Made by a program: the position numbers and the translations under genes. A model generated the notes under the pieces. That model made no database searches. It saw nothing but the letters and a program-made list of their open reading frames with translations, and was not told the DNA's origin. Below, piece by piece: positions 10,461 to 22,092 of a stretch of DNA of 64,000 bases. The stretch is from Aldrovandia affinis (lineage: Eukaryota; Chordata; Actinopteri; Notacanthiformes; Halosauridae): assembly GCA_029706075.1 (NCBI GenBank), contig JAINUG010000175.1:1-64000 (forward strand), read 5' to 3'. Each line of letters starts with the position of its first letter. Position 1 is the first letter of the stretch.

Positions 10461-11138
10461 TTGGTTTTGGAGTATAATTCGTATTTATTGTGGGAAGTTC
10501 TGCATGATTTCAGATGTAAGATCTAAACAATCACAGGAGATCAGTTTGCAACAAGACAACATACCAAAAAAAAAAGTTTTTAATTTGTCATTTCACTCAC
10601 AGGTGAAAGTAGTCTACTGAGCTATCTTTATAGATTGAAGTCTTATATAGGTAGAGTCTTAGAATAGGCGTTAGATTATATAGAATAGGCGTTAAGTCCT
10701 TGATAGGCATTAGATTTCTTTCTGGACTGAGCAGACTGAGGAACAGCATGGAACTGTCTCTCTCCACCGTTTAGAAGTCATCATTTGCTTAGGCACTGAT
10801 GAACTCAATAGGATGTCATGAAATATAAAATGTTGAACTTAATTATCTAAAGCCTGGGCAGAGAGAGGGTATTGATTGTTCAGTAACATCTTATATATAT
10901 CCTTATTGCGGTTGCCTCTCAGTTTCAATTGTAGATTCAATTCAACTGTATTGCCCTAGAACATTCTGAGATCTTAGAATTGCATGTAGTACTTTTTAAA
11001 AGGATATATTTAGACTGACGTTTTGGATAAAAAAATATTGTTTTTAGATCAAACTGATCTGCTGTGATTGTTTAGATCTTACATCTGAAATTGTGCAGAA
11101 CTTCCCACAATAAATACAGATTATACTCCAAAACCATT
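10461..11138. mobile_element. MITE with about 85-bp inverted repeats
   Basis: The left arm (10461-10545) begins GGTTTTGGAGTATAATTCGT and includes TTGTGGGAAGTTCTGCATGA. The right arm (11047-11138) is its near-perfect complement, ending in ATACTCCAAAACC. The arms differ at only a few positions. The interior is AT-rich and non-coding. The target duplication is not evident, so I cannot assign a superfamily. Confidence 0.72.
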
Positions 11139-12249
11139 TCTGTTCGGCCATGTGACGTAAAATCTGGTGCAATGTAAAATGTTGAAGCTTTTTTTGTAAA
11201 CATTTAAAATGGAAATCCCTCAGAAAGATGATTAAATAATGAAGAATTAAATCCAGTTTTCAAAAATGATTATAAGTATATTTTTCACAAGGAGAGTTTT
11301 GAGAAAAGTTTAGACAAACCGTTGAATTGTGTGAAAATGCACCCAGGTCCTAATGGTGAACGTGAAGGGTGAAATATACTCGCTCTCTGGAAAGAACGGA
11401 GAAATGGCGGAAACCTGTTTGGCTATCAAAAGACAAATAGAAATGCCACACTGAGGAAGCCTCAGTGATGAGTGCGAGGTACATTAAAAATATATAAATA
11501 CAATACGTATTATGTCACCATTTTCAAATGCTGTGTTATATACGTATATACTGTATATGTCCAGATCATATGCATGGTCCTGCAGTAGACGTTTGGATAT
11601 GATATTAAAGGAATAATGAGGAAATGGATGTTACATTTTTACATTCATTTAACATGAATCATCTTGTCTGACAGGTAAGACCGCAGATTTACAAACTAGA
11701 TTTTTTAAATTCTGGAACCACAATTATTCTTGACATAATTATTCAGAAACATGTTTCCTCTCCATATGCTAGCACAGATGAACAATGGCCTCATGAGGGT
11801 GCATCAGCTCACTGTACTAATCACTGTCATTCATTCGTGCTTCGTTTCTGGAACATGGCCTTTTGAATTGTGTCAATTCATTTAAAGAGACGTTTATTAG
11901 GCCATTACCGCTGCAAGACTTTGAAGTGGGTTTAGGCTTGAATTAGGGATGGTTGCAGGCCGTCGCCCATTACGTCAAGAGCGATGGATGACCTGGGGAG
12001 AGAGGGAGGAAGGGAGGGAGAGAGAAGGATGGGTGATGCCACAGATTCTGTACACCCACCAGGAACTCAGGTCTGTGTTCTTCTGTACCACAGAGTCTGC
12101 AGACACAGCAGACACTCAGCTCTGTGTTCTTCTGTACCACAGAGTCTACAGACCCACCAGATTTCATGCATCTTCTGAAAATGTACTATGGGGTGTGACC
12201 TTGGACAGTAATTTACCAGTTGACACCTCCTGTTCTGTACTGTAATACA
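11139..12249. other. No recognised gene; short tandem duplication
   Basis: Contains two roughly 56-bp imperfect copies of a CTGTGTTCTTCTGTACCACA unit at about 12065-12165 and a purine-rich GGGAGG run at about 12000-12030. The overlapping ORFs there come from the duplication and have no domain. Confidence 0.45.
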
Positions 12250-12613
12250 GCACCAGTGGTTGTAGAGAGTGTATTGGAGAGTCTATTGAAGAGTGTACTC
12301 ATGAAAAGTGTTTTGGATTGCTGATTGTGTTTTGGAATTGGATTGTTTTGAGGACCCTGCTTGTGTACTGACTTTTGGACTGGATTGAGGAGTTGGATTG
12401 GACTTGGACTATGGATCATGGATAACGACAAAGATAAGGATTGTGGACTTTATGTGTTTGAATTCCCCCGAAGACCCCACCCTTTTATGTGTTTGTCAGA
12501 ATTTGTGTGATAAATTATAATTTTGTTTGTATTACTGCCTCCTCTGGGGTATTTAACTGCCTACGCCCTCTGCAAAGGTCCGTGAGTGTCGCCCCACCCT
12601 AAGGGACACCACA
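12250..12613 (+). mobile_element. Diverged partial LTR of family O, sense
   Basis: It aligns with the reverse complement of about 15703-16080: GATAAGGATTGTGGACTTTA, a GAAGACCCCACCC block, the TTACTGCCTCCTCTGGG block and a terminal GGGACACCACA. Several small indels separate it from the young copies. The 5' part of the LTR is missing. Confidence 0.82.
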
Positions 12614-12618
12614 ATACA

Positions 12619-14337
12619 TATACAGTCTGGGTATTTGGACAGTGACACAATTTTCATCATTTTGGCTCTGTATTTGAAATGAAACAATCAAGATGTGCTT
12701 TAAGTGTAGACTTTCAGCTTTAATTTAAGGGTTTTGTCAAAAATAGTGTATGAACTGTGTATGAATTACAACCACTTTTATACATAGCTCCCCCAATTTT
12801 AGGGGCTCAAAAGTAATTGGACAAACTAACATAATCATAAATTAAATTTTGAATACTTAGTTGTAAATCCTTTGCAGTCAATGGCTGCTTGTTCTTGGGG
12901 CGTTTTGCCTTCAGTTTTGCTTTCAGCAAGTGAAATGCATGCTCAATTGGATTCAGGTCAGGTGATTGACTTGGCCATTGCAGAACATTTCACTTCTTTG
13001 CCATAAAAAAGTATTGGGTTGCTTTCACAGTATGCTTCAGGTCATTGTCCATCTGCACTGTGAAGCGCCATCCAATTAGTTTTTAAGCATTTGGCTGAAT
13101 CTGAGCAGATAATATAGCCCTTTACATTTCAGAATTCATCCTGCTGCTTTTGTCAGCAGTCACATCATCAATAAATACAAGGGAACCAGTTCCCAAGGGA
13201 AGCAGCCATACATGCCCACGCCATAACACTACCTCCACCATGCTTCACAGGAGGTGGTATGCTTCGGATCATGAGCAGTTCCTTCCCTTCTCCATACTCT
13301 TTGCTTCCCATCATTCTCATCTGTCCATAGGCTGTTGTTCCAGAACTGTTCTAGTTGTTTTTACATTACATTATAGGCATTTAGCAGATGCTCTTATCCA
13401 GAGTGACTTACATTTTACATTTCTTTACATACAATCCATTTATACAGCTGGATATTTTACTGAAGCAATTCAGGTTAGTGTCCCACCTGGGGATTGAACC
13501 TGCAACCTTAACATTACAAGCCCAGTTCCCTAACCATTATACCACACTGCCTGCCTATGTTTTTTAGATGTTTTTTTGGCAAAATCTAATCTGGTCTTCC
13601 TGTTTTTGAGGCTTACCAATGGTTTACATCTTGTGGTAAACCCTCTGTATTTACTGCCTTTTTCGACTTTGACACAGATACCTTTTGTCACGCCTACCTC
13701 CTGGAGGGTGTTCTTGATCTGGCCAACTATTGTGAAGGGGTTTTTCTTCACCAGGGAAAGAATTCTTCTGTCATCCACCACAGTTGTTTTCCGTGGTCTT
13801 CCGGGCCTTTTGGTGTTCCTGAGCTCACCAGTGCGCTCTTTCTTTTAAGAATATACCAAATGGTTGATTTGGTCACACCTAATGTTTTTTCTATCTCTCT
13901 GATGGGTTTGTTTAGATTTTTCAGCCTAATGATGGCTTGCTTCACTGGCAGTGACGGCTCTGTGGACTTCATACTGAGAGTTAAGAGCAACAGATTCCAT
14001 ATGCAAATACCACACTTGAAATCAACTCTAATCAACTCTAGACCTTTTATCTGCTTGTAAATTGTCAATAAATAATGAGGGAATAACACTCACCTGGCCA
14101 CGGAACAGCTGAACAGTCAATTGTCCAATTAGTTTTGGTCCCTTAAAAGGGGGACCACATATAAAAAGTGTTGTAATTCCTACACCGTTCACCCGATTTG
14201 GATGTAAATACCCTCAAATTAAAGCTAAAGCACTCACTCACTCATTTGATTTAATTTAATTCAACTCCAATATGCTGTGGTAGACAGCTAAAATAACAAT
14301 AACTTTGTCAATGTCCAAATATTTATGGACCTGACTG
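12619..14337 (-). mobile_element. Tc1/mariner transposon, decayed, antisense
   Basis: The inverted ends contain CAGTCTGGGTATTTGGACAG at the left and the complement of ATTTATGGACCTGACTG at the right. The minus strand encodes N-terminal transposase pieces (13748-14089: an IIRLKNLNKPIREIEKTLGV helix-turn-helix with TKSTIWYILKR) and 13530-13781 (GVTKGICVKVEKG region). DDE-domain remnants lie at about 12880-13140. The frames are broken and a SINE is inserted at 13361-13557. It is a dead element. Confidence 0.85.
13361..13557 (-). mobile_element. tRNA-headed SINE with L2 tail, antisense
   Basis: Read on the minus strand, it has a box A-like TGGTATAATGGTTAGGGAAC, a box B-like GGTTCAATCCC, a body with CAGTAAAATATCCAGCTGTA and the L2-type tail CACTCTGGATAAGAGCATCT. 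A short T-rich duplication flanks it. It sits inside the Tc1-like element and so is younger. This copy shows the family's full structure in about 200 bp. Confidence 0.85.
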
Positions 14338-14344
14338 TGTATAC

Positions 14345-14346
14345 TG

Positions 14347-14404
<58 letters not shown>
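14345..14404. repeat. TA/TG microsatellite
   Basis: Long alternating TA tract with a few TG units, between the Tc1-like element and the MITE that follows. Confidence 0.9.
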
Positions 14405-14407
<3 letters not shown>

Positions 14408-14973
14408 TTGGGCCCGAAAGTCTGAGTCCATTACCAAGACCTGTTTGTTTTCATCATTCATCAAAAACTGACACAAGTTTTATTCCTGAGAACAATTTGA
14501 CCTCTAACTACTTCACTAAGCTCTGCTGACATAATTACAAGCAGCTGCAAAAACTTTTGCAAAGGAAGTGTCCTTTTTCAAGATTGAAGCACCTGCAGTA
14601 GCAACAAGAACACATATTAAGGACAATATTAATTACGTCAATATCCGGTATTAATTGTTACAAGACCAAAACAACTGTGTATTCGGAGTGTGTATTCACA
14701 CTGTGTATTCGGAGTGTCCATGTATTAAAACTTAAATTAAATATAAGGTGTCACAACATTTTGAGGAAATGAAAGGCAATGGTGTGCAAACTAAATATTT
14801 ATAGATATTTCAATTTCATATCATCCTTTCCTACATTTATTTTATTTGTATCACTGTTTTATGACATTTTTGAATGACAAATACCATATGAGTAAAACCT
14901 TTGTGTTCGTTTCGATGAATGATGAAAACAAACAGATCTCGGTAGTGGACTCAGACTTTTGGACCCCACTGTA
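14403..14973. mobile_element. Tc1/mariner-type MITE with about 60-bp TIRs
   Basis: The left end TACAGTTGGGCCCGAAAGTC and the complement of the right end (TACAGTGGGGTCCAAAAGTC) continue as a near-perfect inverted repeat through a CTGTTTGTTTTCATCATTCA block. The sides are TA-rich, consistent with TA target choice. The interior of roughly 450 bp has no transposase. Confidence 0.85.
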
Positions 14974-15698
14974 TATATATATGTATACAGTATATTAACT
15001 TTATTGTTATTTTTTATTAGCAGAAATGCAATAAATTAAATTCATACAGACTCCAGACAACAGCATCTGTTGTGACCAGAATTTGATATCCACTTACATT
15101 CAGGGGTAAATCAGGCCCTGTTGACAGTCCGAACATCAAAGGCCCCAGTTCACATAAACCATGATGGGATTGTGGGGGTGGGGTGGGGGTGTTTGGAGCG
15201 TTACACCAGCTTCCACAAAGCCCTCTGTTTTTCTATCCTCCATGTCCCCAAATGGACCCAGACTAATGAAATGTCAACAGCGATAGGATGAAACATGTTT
15301 CTCAGTATAGGATAAAATACTGATTGTTTTTTTAAAGATGGGCTTTCATGCTGAGAAGTTTGTTCAGGCCGTATCAGGGAAACAGCGTGGAGGAGCACAA
15401 AGAAGGCCTCCACCTCACCGAAGTGCTTCTTACGCTCTCTATATAAATATATACTTTCAAATCTTTACACCATCACATGAATGACCCTGGTTCAGTTTAT
15501 GTTGATTCCTGGAGCCATTTTAGAGATTTTCATTAGCCTCCACCCTGCATAAGTAACAAAGACTGCTTAAGGCTTAAATCCATGTAGTTAATCTGTTTGT
15601 TTGTGACACTGGTGTTTTTGGAGCGGTGTAACCAAATGACCAGATTATACGATATAGCTTTATTTATTTAGAGATTTTTCTTGCTCTTTCTTTTCTAC
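14974..15698. other. No recognised feature
   Basis: AT-rich unique sequence with one open frame of 70 codons on the minus strand (15201-15413) and no domain. Nothing else was seen. Confidence 0.35.
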
Positions 15699-15702
15699 AA
15701 AT
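15699..15702. repeat. Target-site duplication of the family-O element (left)
   Basis: AAAT directly before the LTR; the same AAAT follows the other LTR at 25337-25340. Confidence 0.8.
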
Positions 15703-16284
15703 TGTGGTGTCCCCAGGGGTTTGGCGACACACACTGACCTTGCAGAAGGCGTAGGCAAGTTAAAGAACCCAGAGGAGGCAGTAATATGAACAAAAATGAT
15801 AATTTATTCTACTAACACTTGACAACACAAAACAAAGGGTGGGGTCTTCAGGGGAATACAAACACATAAAGTCCACAATCCTTATCTCGTAGTCAAAGTC
15901 CAATCCAAGTCCAAAATCCAGTTCAGTTCCGTTATCCAGTCAGTAGTCAATCCAAAGGGGGGTCCTCAAACAATCCAATTTCATACACAAACAATCCACT
16001 CCAAAACACTCTTTCCAAATCCTGGCTAGTCAACGACTTCACAGGTTCTTACTCTCCAAACTCACACAGCAACTCCTTCACCAACACGTTCCTACTCCTC
16101 TCCCAGTGTAGTGGGAATCAACCCTTTAAATAGGCCTTGAAATGGTCTTCAGCTGGTCGTTAGTCCCGTTTGCTTGACTTCTCTCAGGTGTCACTGTGGT
16201 CTGCTGGGTAATGTAGTGTTTTGGGGCTGCCATGTGTTGTAGGCCAGGCAGCCATTTCCTAGTGCAGCCCATCGGGCTGCCACA
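15703..16284 (-). repeat. 3' LTR of the family-O element
   Basis: 582 bp, TGTGG to CCACA. On the minus strand it has a TATTTAAAGG TATA-like box (about 16120-16129) and an AATAAA signal (complement of TTTATT at about 15802). The end of the element's ORF reads into it and stops at 16126. Confidence 0.9.
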
Positions 16285-16780
16285 CACCCTCCTCCTCAGC
16301 TCTGACCTCGGGAGGGCTGAGCGGCCTATGTCCAGCGGCCACCAGGAGGTCCCCCCTCTCCAGGTCCACTCAGGCAGTGCTCCGCCGGGATCAAATGTCC
16401 AGATTTCATTTCCATTCCCTGCCTGAAAAAGCATCTGCACGCCGTTAGGGAATGGCACAAGTTGCTCACCTTGTCTGCCACCAACTGGCCACATGTGGGT
16501 ACTGGCTCTGGGCTCCATGGACAGAATGGTTACCACTCTTGCTCTGGTCCTCACCAGCCTTCCATGGCTGCTCCAGCGAACCCTGTGCAGCATTTCACTC
16601 CGTAGTCCATTCTTTGGCCTTTTCTTCCACGTCCCTTTATCTTTCAGGGGGTCAGGTGGGGTAACTGGGGAAAACATACTCTTCGACAGGTGGTTAGCTG
16701 TATCCTTGAAGCTCTTCTCCACATTTACATTTCCTCTCCATAAATGTTTCCCATGTTCCTTTCCTTTATATGGCAGCCTG
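16126..16780 (-). CDS. Family-O ORF, C-terminal part (downstream of the nested insertion)
   Basis: The frame continues in phase from the upstream half (23118-24647): deleting the inserted Gypsy and one GCCTG copy joins the two without a shift. This portion is about 218 residues, basic and glycine/tryptophan-rich (for example WTFDPGGALPEWTWRGG), and has no zinc knuckle. It runs 159 bp into the 3' LTR before its stop. In the interrupted copy the frame beginning at 16827 starts inside the Gypsy LTR and is an artefact of insertion. I do not recognise a family; a role in RNA binding would be a guess from the basic composition only. Confidence 0.6.
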
Positions 16781-17793
16781 TGTGACGGGTACGTGAGGGT
16801 TGGACCCGAAATGCACGACTCAGACAAAATGACATAAAATAAAGACCCGCAAGGGCTTTATTAGAGGATTGTTCAGGAGACGTAGTCAAAACAAAAGCAA
16901 AGTCTGATAACCGAAAAATCAAGCCAATAACCAAAATACAGTACCGAGGGAGAAGGCAGTCTCGAACTCGGTAAACCATGCAAAGAATCAAAATAAACCA
17001 GAGTAGCTGTCAGCGGGGCAGAGGTACAGGAGGACGGTAGGCAGGCTCGTAGTCAGGGACGGTGCAAGAGTCAAGACCGAAGTCTGCTCCGCGGGGCAAA
17101 GGCACAAAAGAAAAAAACTCGTGGTCTAAACAGGCAGTGGTAACAAAACGGCAGGCAGTAACAATGGTCAGAAAACAGGCTTGGATCGTAACAAAGAAAT
17201 CAGACTTGGGTTATGCTCAAAGGTGCTATAGAGATATAGGCAACAATTTCGCAAGGACGTGACAAAAACACTGAGCTTATATGGAGGTGTAGACAGGTGC
17301 AGACACTTAGCTTGAGAACAGAGCGAAACAGAAAACAGCTGAGGAGAGCATGACAAGGTAACAAGATAATTAGTCGTTGTTAGTAATTATCCTATCCTGA
17401 CCTAGCGTTAGTAGATTAGTAAATTGACATGAACTAGAAACGAAAGGAAACATGAATACACATGGTTAGTGAGTTAGTAATGAGTACATCTCCAGCACGT
17501 TGGCAATTAGAGTTACTAAATTGCCAATCGTGCTAGCAGAAACAATAAACCTATCTAATCATTAGTAAATTAGTCAATTAGTAAATCAGACAAGGAGGGG
17601 AAACAATAAGGAAACGTAAGTGACAGCAAGAGAGAGAAAGCATGAACGCAAGATTTGCGGAAACAACATGAAAACGTGTATGCTTTAACTATGAACAGAA
17701 ACGTAACATGAAAACAGAATCAAGACATGACATGAAATTAAACGTGACATGAATGAAACATAAAACATGGCATGAATACGTGGAACCGTGACA
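16781..17793 (-). repeat. 3' LTR of the nested chromovirus
   Basis: 1013 bp, bounded by TGT and ACA. On the minus strand it holds CATATAAG (TATA, 17276-17283) and an AATAAAG polyadenylation signal near 16857. Preceded on the plus side by GCCTG. Confidence 0.95.
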
Positions 17794-17804
17794 GTACCCC
17801 CCCC

Positions 17805-18506
17805 CTAACGACCGACTCCTGGCGGTCTAGCGAGCTTATCTGGGTAGTCACGGTGAAAGTCCTTGATCAAACTGGGGTCCAAAATGAGACTGGGGGCGAC
17901 CCAGGAACGCTCCTCTGGGCCATAACCCTCCCAATCAACCAGGTATTGAACACCACGACCCCTCTTGCGAATGTCCAAAAGTTTCCTGACTGTGTATGCA
18001 GGGTGGTTATCAATGATACGGGGAGGAGGGGGTGGGGGATCGGGGGGACAAAGGGGGTGAGTGGAAACAGGCTTAATACATGAAACATGGAACGTAGGAT
18101 GAATCTTAAGGGAAGCAGGTAGTGACAATTTAACAGAAGACGGGTTGATGATGCTGTGAATCTTGAAGGGTCCAATGAATCGGGGTTGTAGTTTGTGGGA
18201 AGTGGATTGTAACGGGATGTCCTTAGTGGAAAGCCAGACGGAGTCACCTGGCTTATAAACTGGGGCTGGTGTGCGGTGGCGATCTGCGACACGACGATTC
18301 CGGTCTGCCGTGCGTAACAGCGCAGCCCTGGCGTCCTTCCAGATCTTGACACATCGTCGCATGTGGGTAGCGAGGGAGGGAACAGCAATCTCTGCTTCTT
18401 GGTCAGGAAACAATGGTGGCTGGTAGCCGAGGGAGATCTCAAATGGAGATCTTCCGGTGGCGGCGCAGGGCAGGGCGTTGTGTGCGTATTCAACCCAGGT
18501 AAGCAT
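17805..18506 (-). pseudogene. Integrase C-terminal region plus chromodomain
   Basis: The 233-residue frame begins in the integrase after its catalytic core ([19 protein letters not shown]), continues through the GPFKIHSI segment of the C-terminal barrel, and ends in a chromodomain of about 55 residues: [20 protein letters not shown], then [13 protein letters not shown]. The chromodomain targets integration by binding modified histone tails in related elements. The PPT and LTR follow directly. It is out of frame with the integrase core upstream, so it is part of a broken polyprotein. Confidence 0.9.
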
Positions 18507-18556
18507 CTTGCTCCATGAAGTGGGGTTCTTGGCAGAAACACAACGAAGCGCCGCTC

Positions 18557-18811
18557 CTAGATCCTGGTTGGCCCTCTCGGTCTGACCATTAGACTGAGGG
18601 TGGTAACCTGACGAGAGGCTAGCAGTGGCCCCGAGGGCCGAGCAAAAGCTTTCCAGACTTGTGAGATGAACTGAGGACCTCGGTCAGAGACGATGTCCGA
18701 GGGGATGCCGTGGATGCGGAAAACCTCTTTGACCAGGACGTCTGCGGTCTCTTGGGCGGTGGGTAATCCGGGCAGGGGGATGAAATGTGCCGCCTTGCTG
18801 AACCGGTCCAC
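18557..18811 (-). pseudogene. Integrase catalytic core fragment
   Basis: It encodes the core segment with [14 protein letters not shown] and the second catalytic aspartate in SDRGPQFIS. The third catalytic residue (E) lies just beyond, where the frame breaks near 18600. The first catalytic aspartate is in the upstream frame (GVDFVTG at about 18860). This fragment is one of several frame-shifted pieces of the chromovirus pol. Confidence 0.88.
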
Positions 18812-19692
18812 AACAGTGAGGATGGTGGTGTTACCTCAGAAGGGGAAGTCCGGTGACGAAATCCACCCCAATGTGGCTCCAAGGTCGGCTGGGCACAGGC
18901 AGAGGCTGGAGCAGTCCAGCTGGGGCCTGGTGGGAGGCCTTGCTCCTGGCGCAGGTGGTGCACGCCTTGATGAAGCATCTGGTGTCAGAAATCATGGAGT
19001 TCCACCAGAACTTTCTTTTAAGAACCGCCAGGGTACGGGTGAAACCGGGATGGCAAGACATGAGGGAGGAATGAGCCCATTGGAGAACCTGTGTCCGAGC
19101 AGCTGAGGGAACGTAAAGGCGTCTGCCGGGAATGGACCTGGGATCGGGCTCCCCTCGCAGAGCCCTTTGGATCACGGCCTCGATTTTCCACGTCACCGAC
19201 GCTACAGTGCAGGACAAAGGGAGGATGTTCTCGGGCGCCTCTCGCTCAGAGCTGGTGTCAAACTGCCGGGACAGGGCATCTGGCTTGACATTCTTCGAAC
19301 CAGGGCGATAGGTGAGCGAAAAATTGAATCTTCCAAAGAACAACGCCCACCTAGCTTGGCGAGAATTCAGTCTCTTAGCAGTCTGAAGGTAAGCTAGGTT
19401 CTTATGATCAGTCCAAACGACAAAAGGTTTTTCGGACCCCTCCAGCCAATGCCTCCACTCCTCCAATGCCAACTTGACTGCAAGGAGTTCTCGGTTACCC
19501 ACGTCGTAATTTCTCTCAGCTGGTGAAAGCTTCCGAGAGAAAAAAGCGCACGGGTGAAGACGATTGTCGAAGGAGGAAACCTGAGAGAGCACGGCTCCCA
19601 CCCCAGAGTCGGAAGCATCAGTCTCCACAACAAACTGGCGGGTAGGATCGGGGTGCACCAGGATAGGTGCGGAGGAGAACAGCTTCTTGATC

Positions 19693-20553
<861 letters not shown>

Positions 20554-21445
20554 AGGGTCTGTGAGGAGGAAGCATCTGTGCCTGCGTCTTGGAAAATACT
20601 ATTCCCAGGTCGTGGTAAGGGGTGGGCACATTCTCAAGAGAAGGCTTGGAGACTTGGGGTGGAGTGGATGCGCCCTCAGCTGGTGCAGGTGCGGATCGTA
20701 GGCAGGACTGGTGACACTCACGGCTCCAGGCTTGAATACGACTAGAATTCCAATCGATGATGGGATTGTGTTTCTTTAGCCAGGGTAATCCAAGAATGAG
20801 TGGATCGTTGGGAGAGCGGATGATGTGAAACTGAATTATTTCATGATGGTTGCCCGAAATGACCACCTGGATAGGTTCCGTGATGTGGGTCATGCGGCAG
20901 AACGTCTTGCCATCCAAAGATCGAGCATTCTCGGGGTGAGGCAGTGGAAGGGTGGGAATGTCCAGTTCCTTGACCATGACTTCATCTATGAGATTGGCAT
21001 CAGCTCCGGAGTCCACTAAGACGTTCACCTGGATCTCTCTTCCTGGAAGAAAGATTAAGGCAGTAAGGGTGGGACGAGGGTCATTCCTGGCAGCCCTCTC
21101 CGGATTGGATAAGGACCTCACCTCCACGGATGATTCAGATTTCTTGGACCGGTAGGTACACTGTTTTAGAGAATGTCCCAACCTCCCGCAGTAGAAACAT
21201 GAACCGGTCTCTCTCCGACGTTTCCGTTCTTCGGGTGAGACTCTTATTCCAGCACGAAAGATCCATGGACTCAACTCCTCCAGCTTGTATCTCCTCTGGT
21301 CGTGAACTTGACCCTCGCCTGGGGTATGGCTGACCGGACGAAACCTGCCTCTCGATCCGGCGCTGTCTGGAACGGTTGTCCAAACGAATAGCGGCACGAA
21401 CGAGTGGGTCGAGCTGAGTGATAGTTTCCTGATGCGCCAGCTCAT

Positions 21446-22076
21446 CCTGGAGTGCCTCGTTTAGACTGGCCAGGAACAGGTCCGCTAGAGCCTCATCATT
21501 CCAGTGGGTAGCAGCAGCGATAGTGCGGAAGTCGATCGAATGGTCCGCGGGCGCTTCTACTGCCTTGGCGAAGGACGATCAGACGCTTGGAAGGTTCTTG
21601 GTCGCTGGATGCGTGCTGGAACACTTTTCGGATCTCCTCGGCGAAGGCAGGGTAACGAGAAGGAGTGAACCCCGGACCACACAGCAGTAGCCCAGTCCAA
21701 GGCTCTCCCCTTGAGCAGCCCCATCACGTAGCCAATCCGGCGCTCGTCATCGTGATAGGTCTGCGGTTGCTGCCGAACACAAAGTCACACTGTAACAGGA
21801 ACGCCTTGCATCTCTCCGGTTCTCCGCCGAATCTCTCCGGGGGTTGTTGTGGCTCCCGGAATTGCCAGATTCCCATGGGGTTGGAAGGTGGAGGTGCAGG
21901 GCGGCTTAGCAGGTTCTTCCAAGAGGCGTGGCTGAACCGCGATGGCGAGTCTCCTCATCTCCGCGCACAGCTCCCTCATCTCCTGGCGAAGGTCGGAGAT
22001 CCCTGGGCATGCTGCTGAACGATGGCGCCTTGATGCTGAGAGCGTGGAACATGGCGGTTGAGTCAGCAGGGTCCAT
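21446..22076 (-). pseudogene. Gag N-terminal region, frame-shifted
   Basis: The ATG at 22076 lies only 17 nt from the end of the 5' LTR and starts MDPADSTAMFHAL, the usual opening of fish Gypsy gag. The homologous reading then moves to a second frame (about 22020-21785, DLRQEMRELCAEMRRLAI) and decays in 21785-21446, where capsid-like [13 protein letters not shown] sequence can still be read. At least two frame changes occur. Confidence 0.85.
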
Positions 22077-22080
22077 GTTG

Positions 22081-22091
22081 GCGAAATTGTT
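22081..22091 (-). other. Self-complementary primer-binding site of the chromovirus
   Basis: On the minus strand, one base after the 5' LTR, stands AACAATTTCGC. No tRNA-type TGG start is present. Its exact complement GCGAAATTGTT occurs in the LTR at 22570-22560 (minus), where transcription is predicted to begin. This matches the self-priming layout of Tf1 and Sushi elements. Confidence 0.75.
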
Positions 22092-22092
22092 C

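Noticed and set aside
13361-13557. Possible functional tRNA genes at the SINE heads (also 62921, 57396, 55344)
   Set aside because: Boxes A and B are recognisable but cloverleaf pairing is poor and each is fused to a SINE body and L2 tail.
14288-14476. Open frame with YIYIYI repeats, also seen at 27991-28182
   Set aside because: Translation of TA microsatellites.
16781-16827. Start of a 233-codon minus frame inside the chromovirus LTR
   Set aside because: The ATG at 16827 belongs to inserted LTR sequence; only the part from 16780 onward belongs to the family-O ORF.
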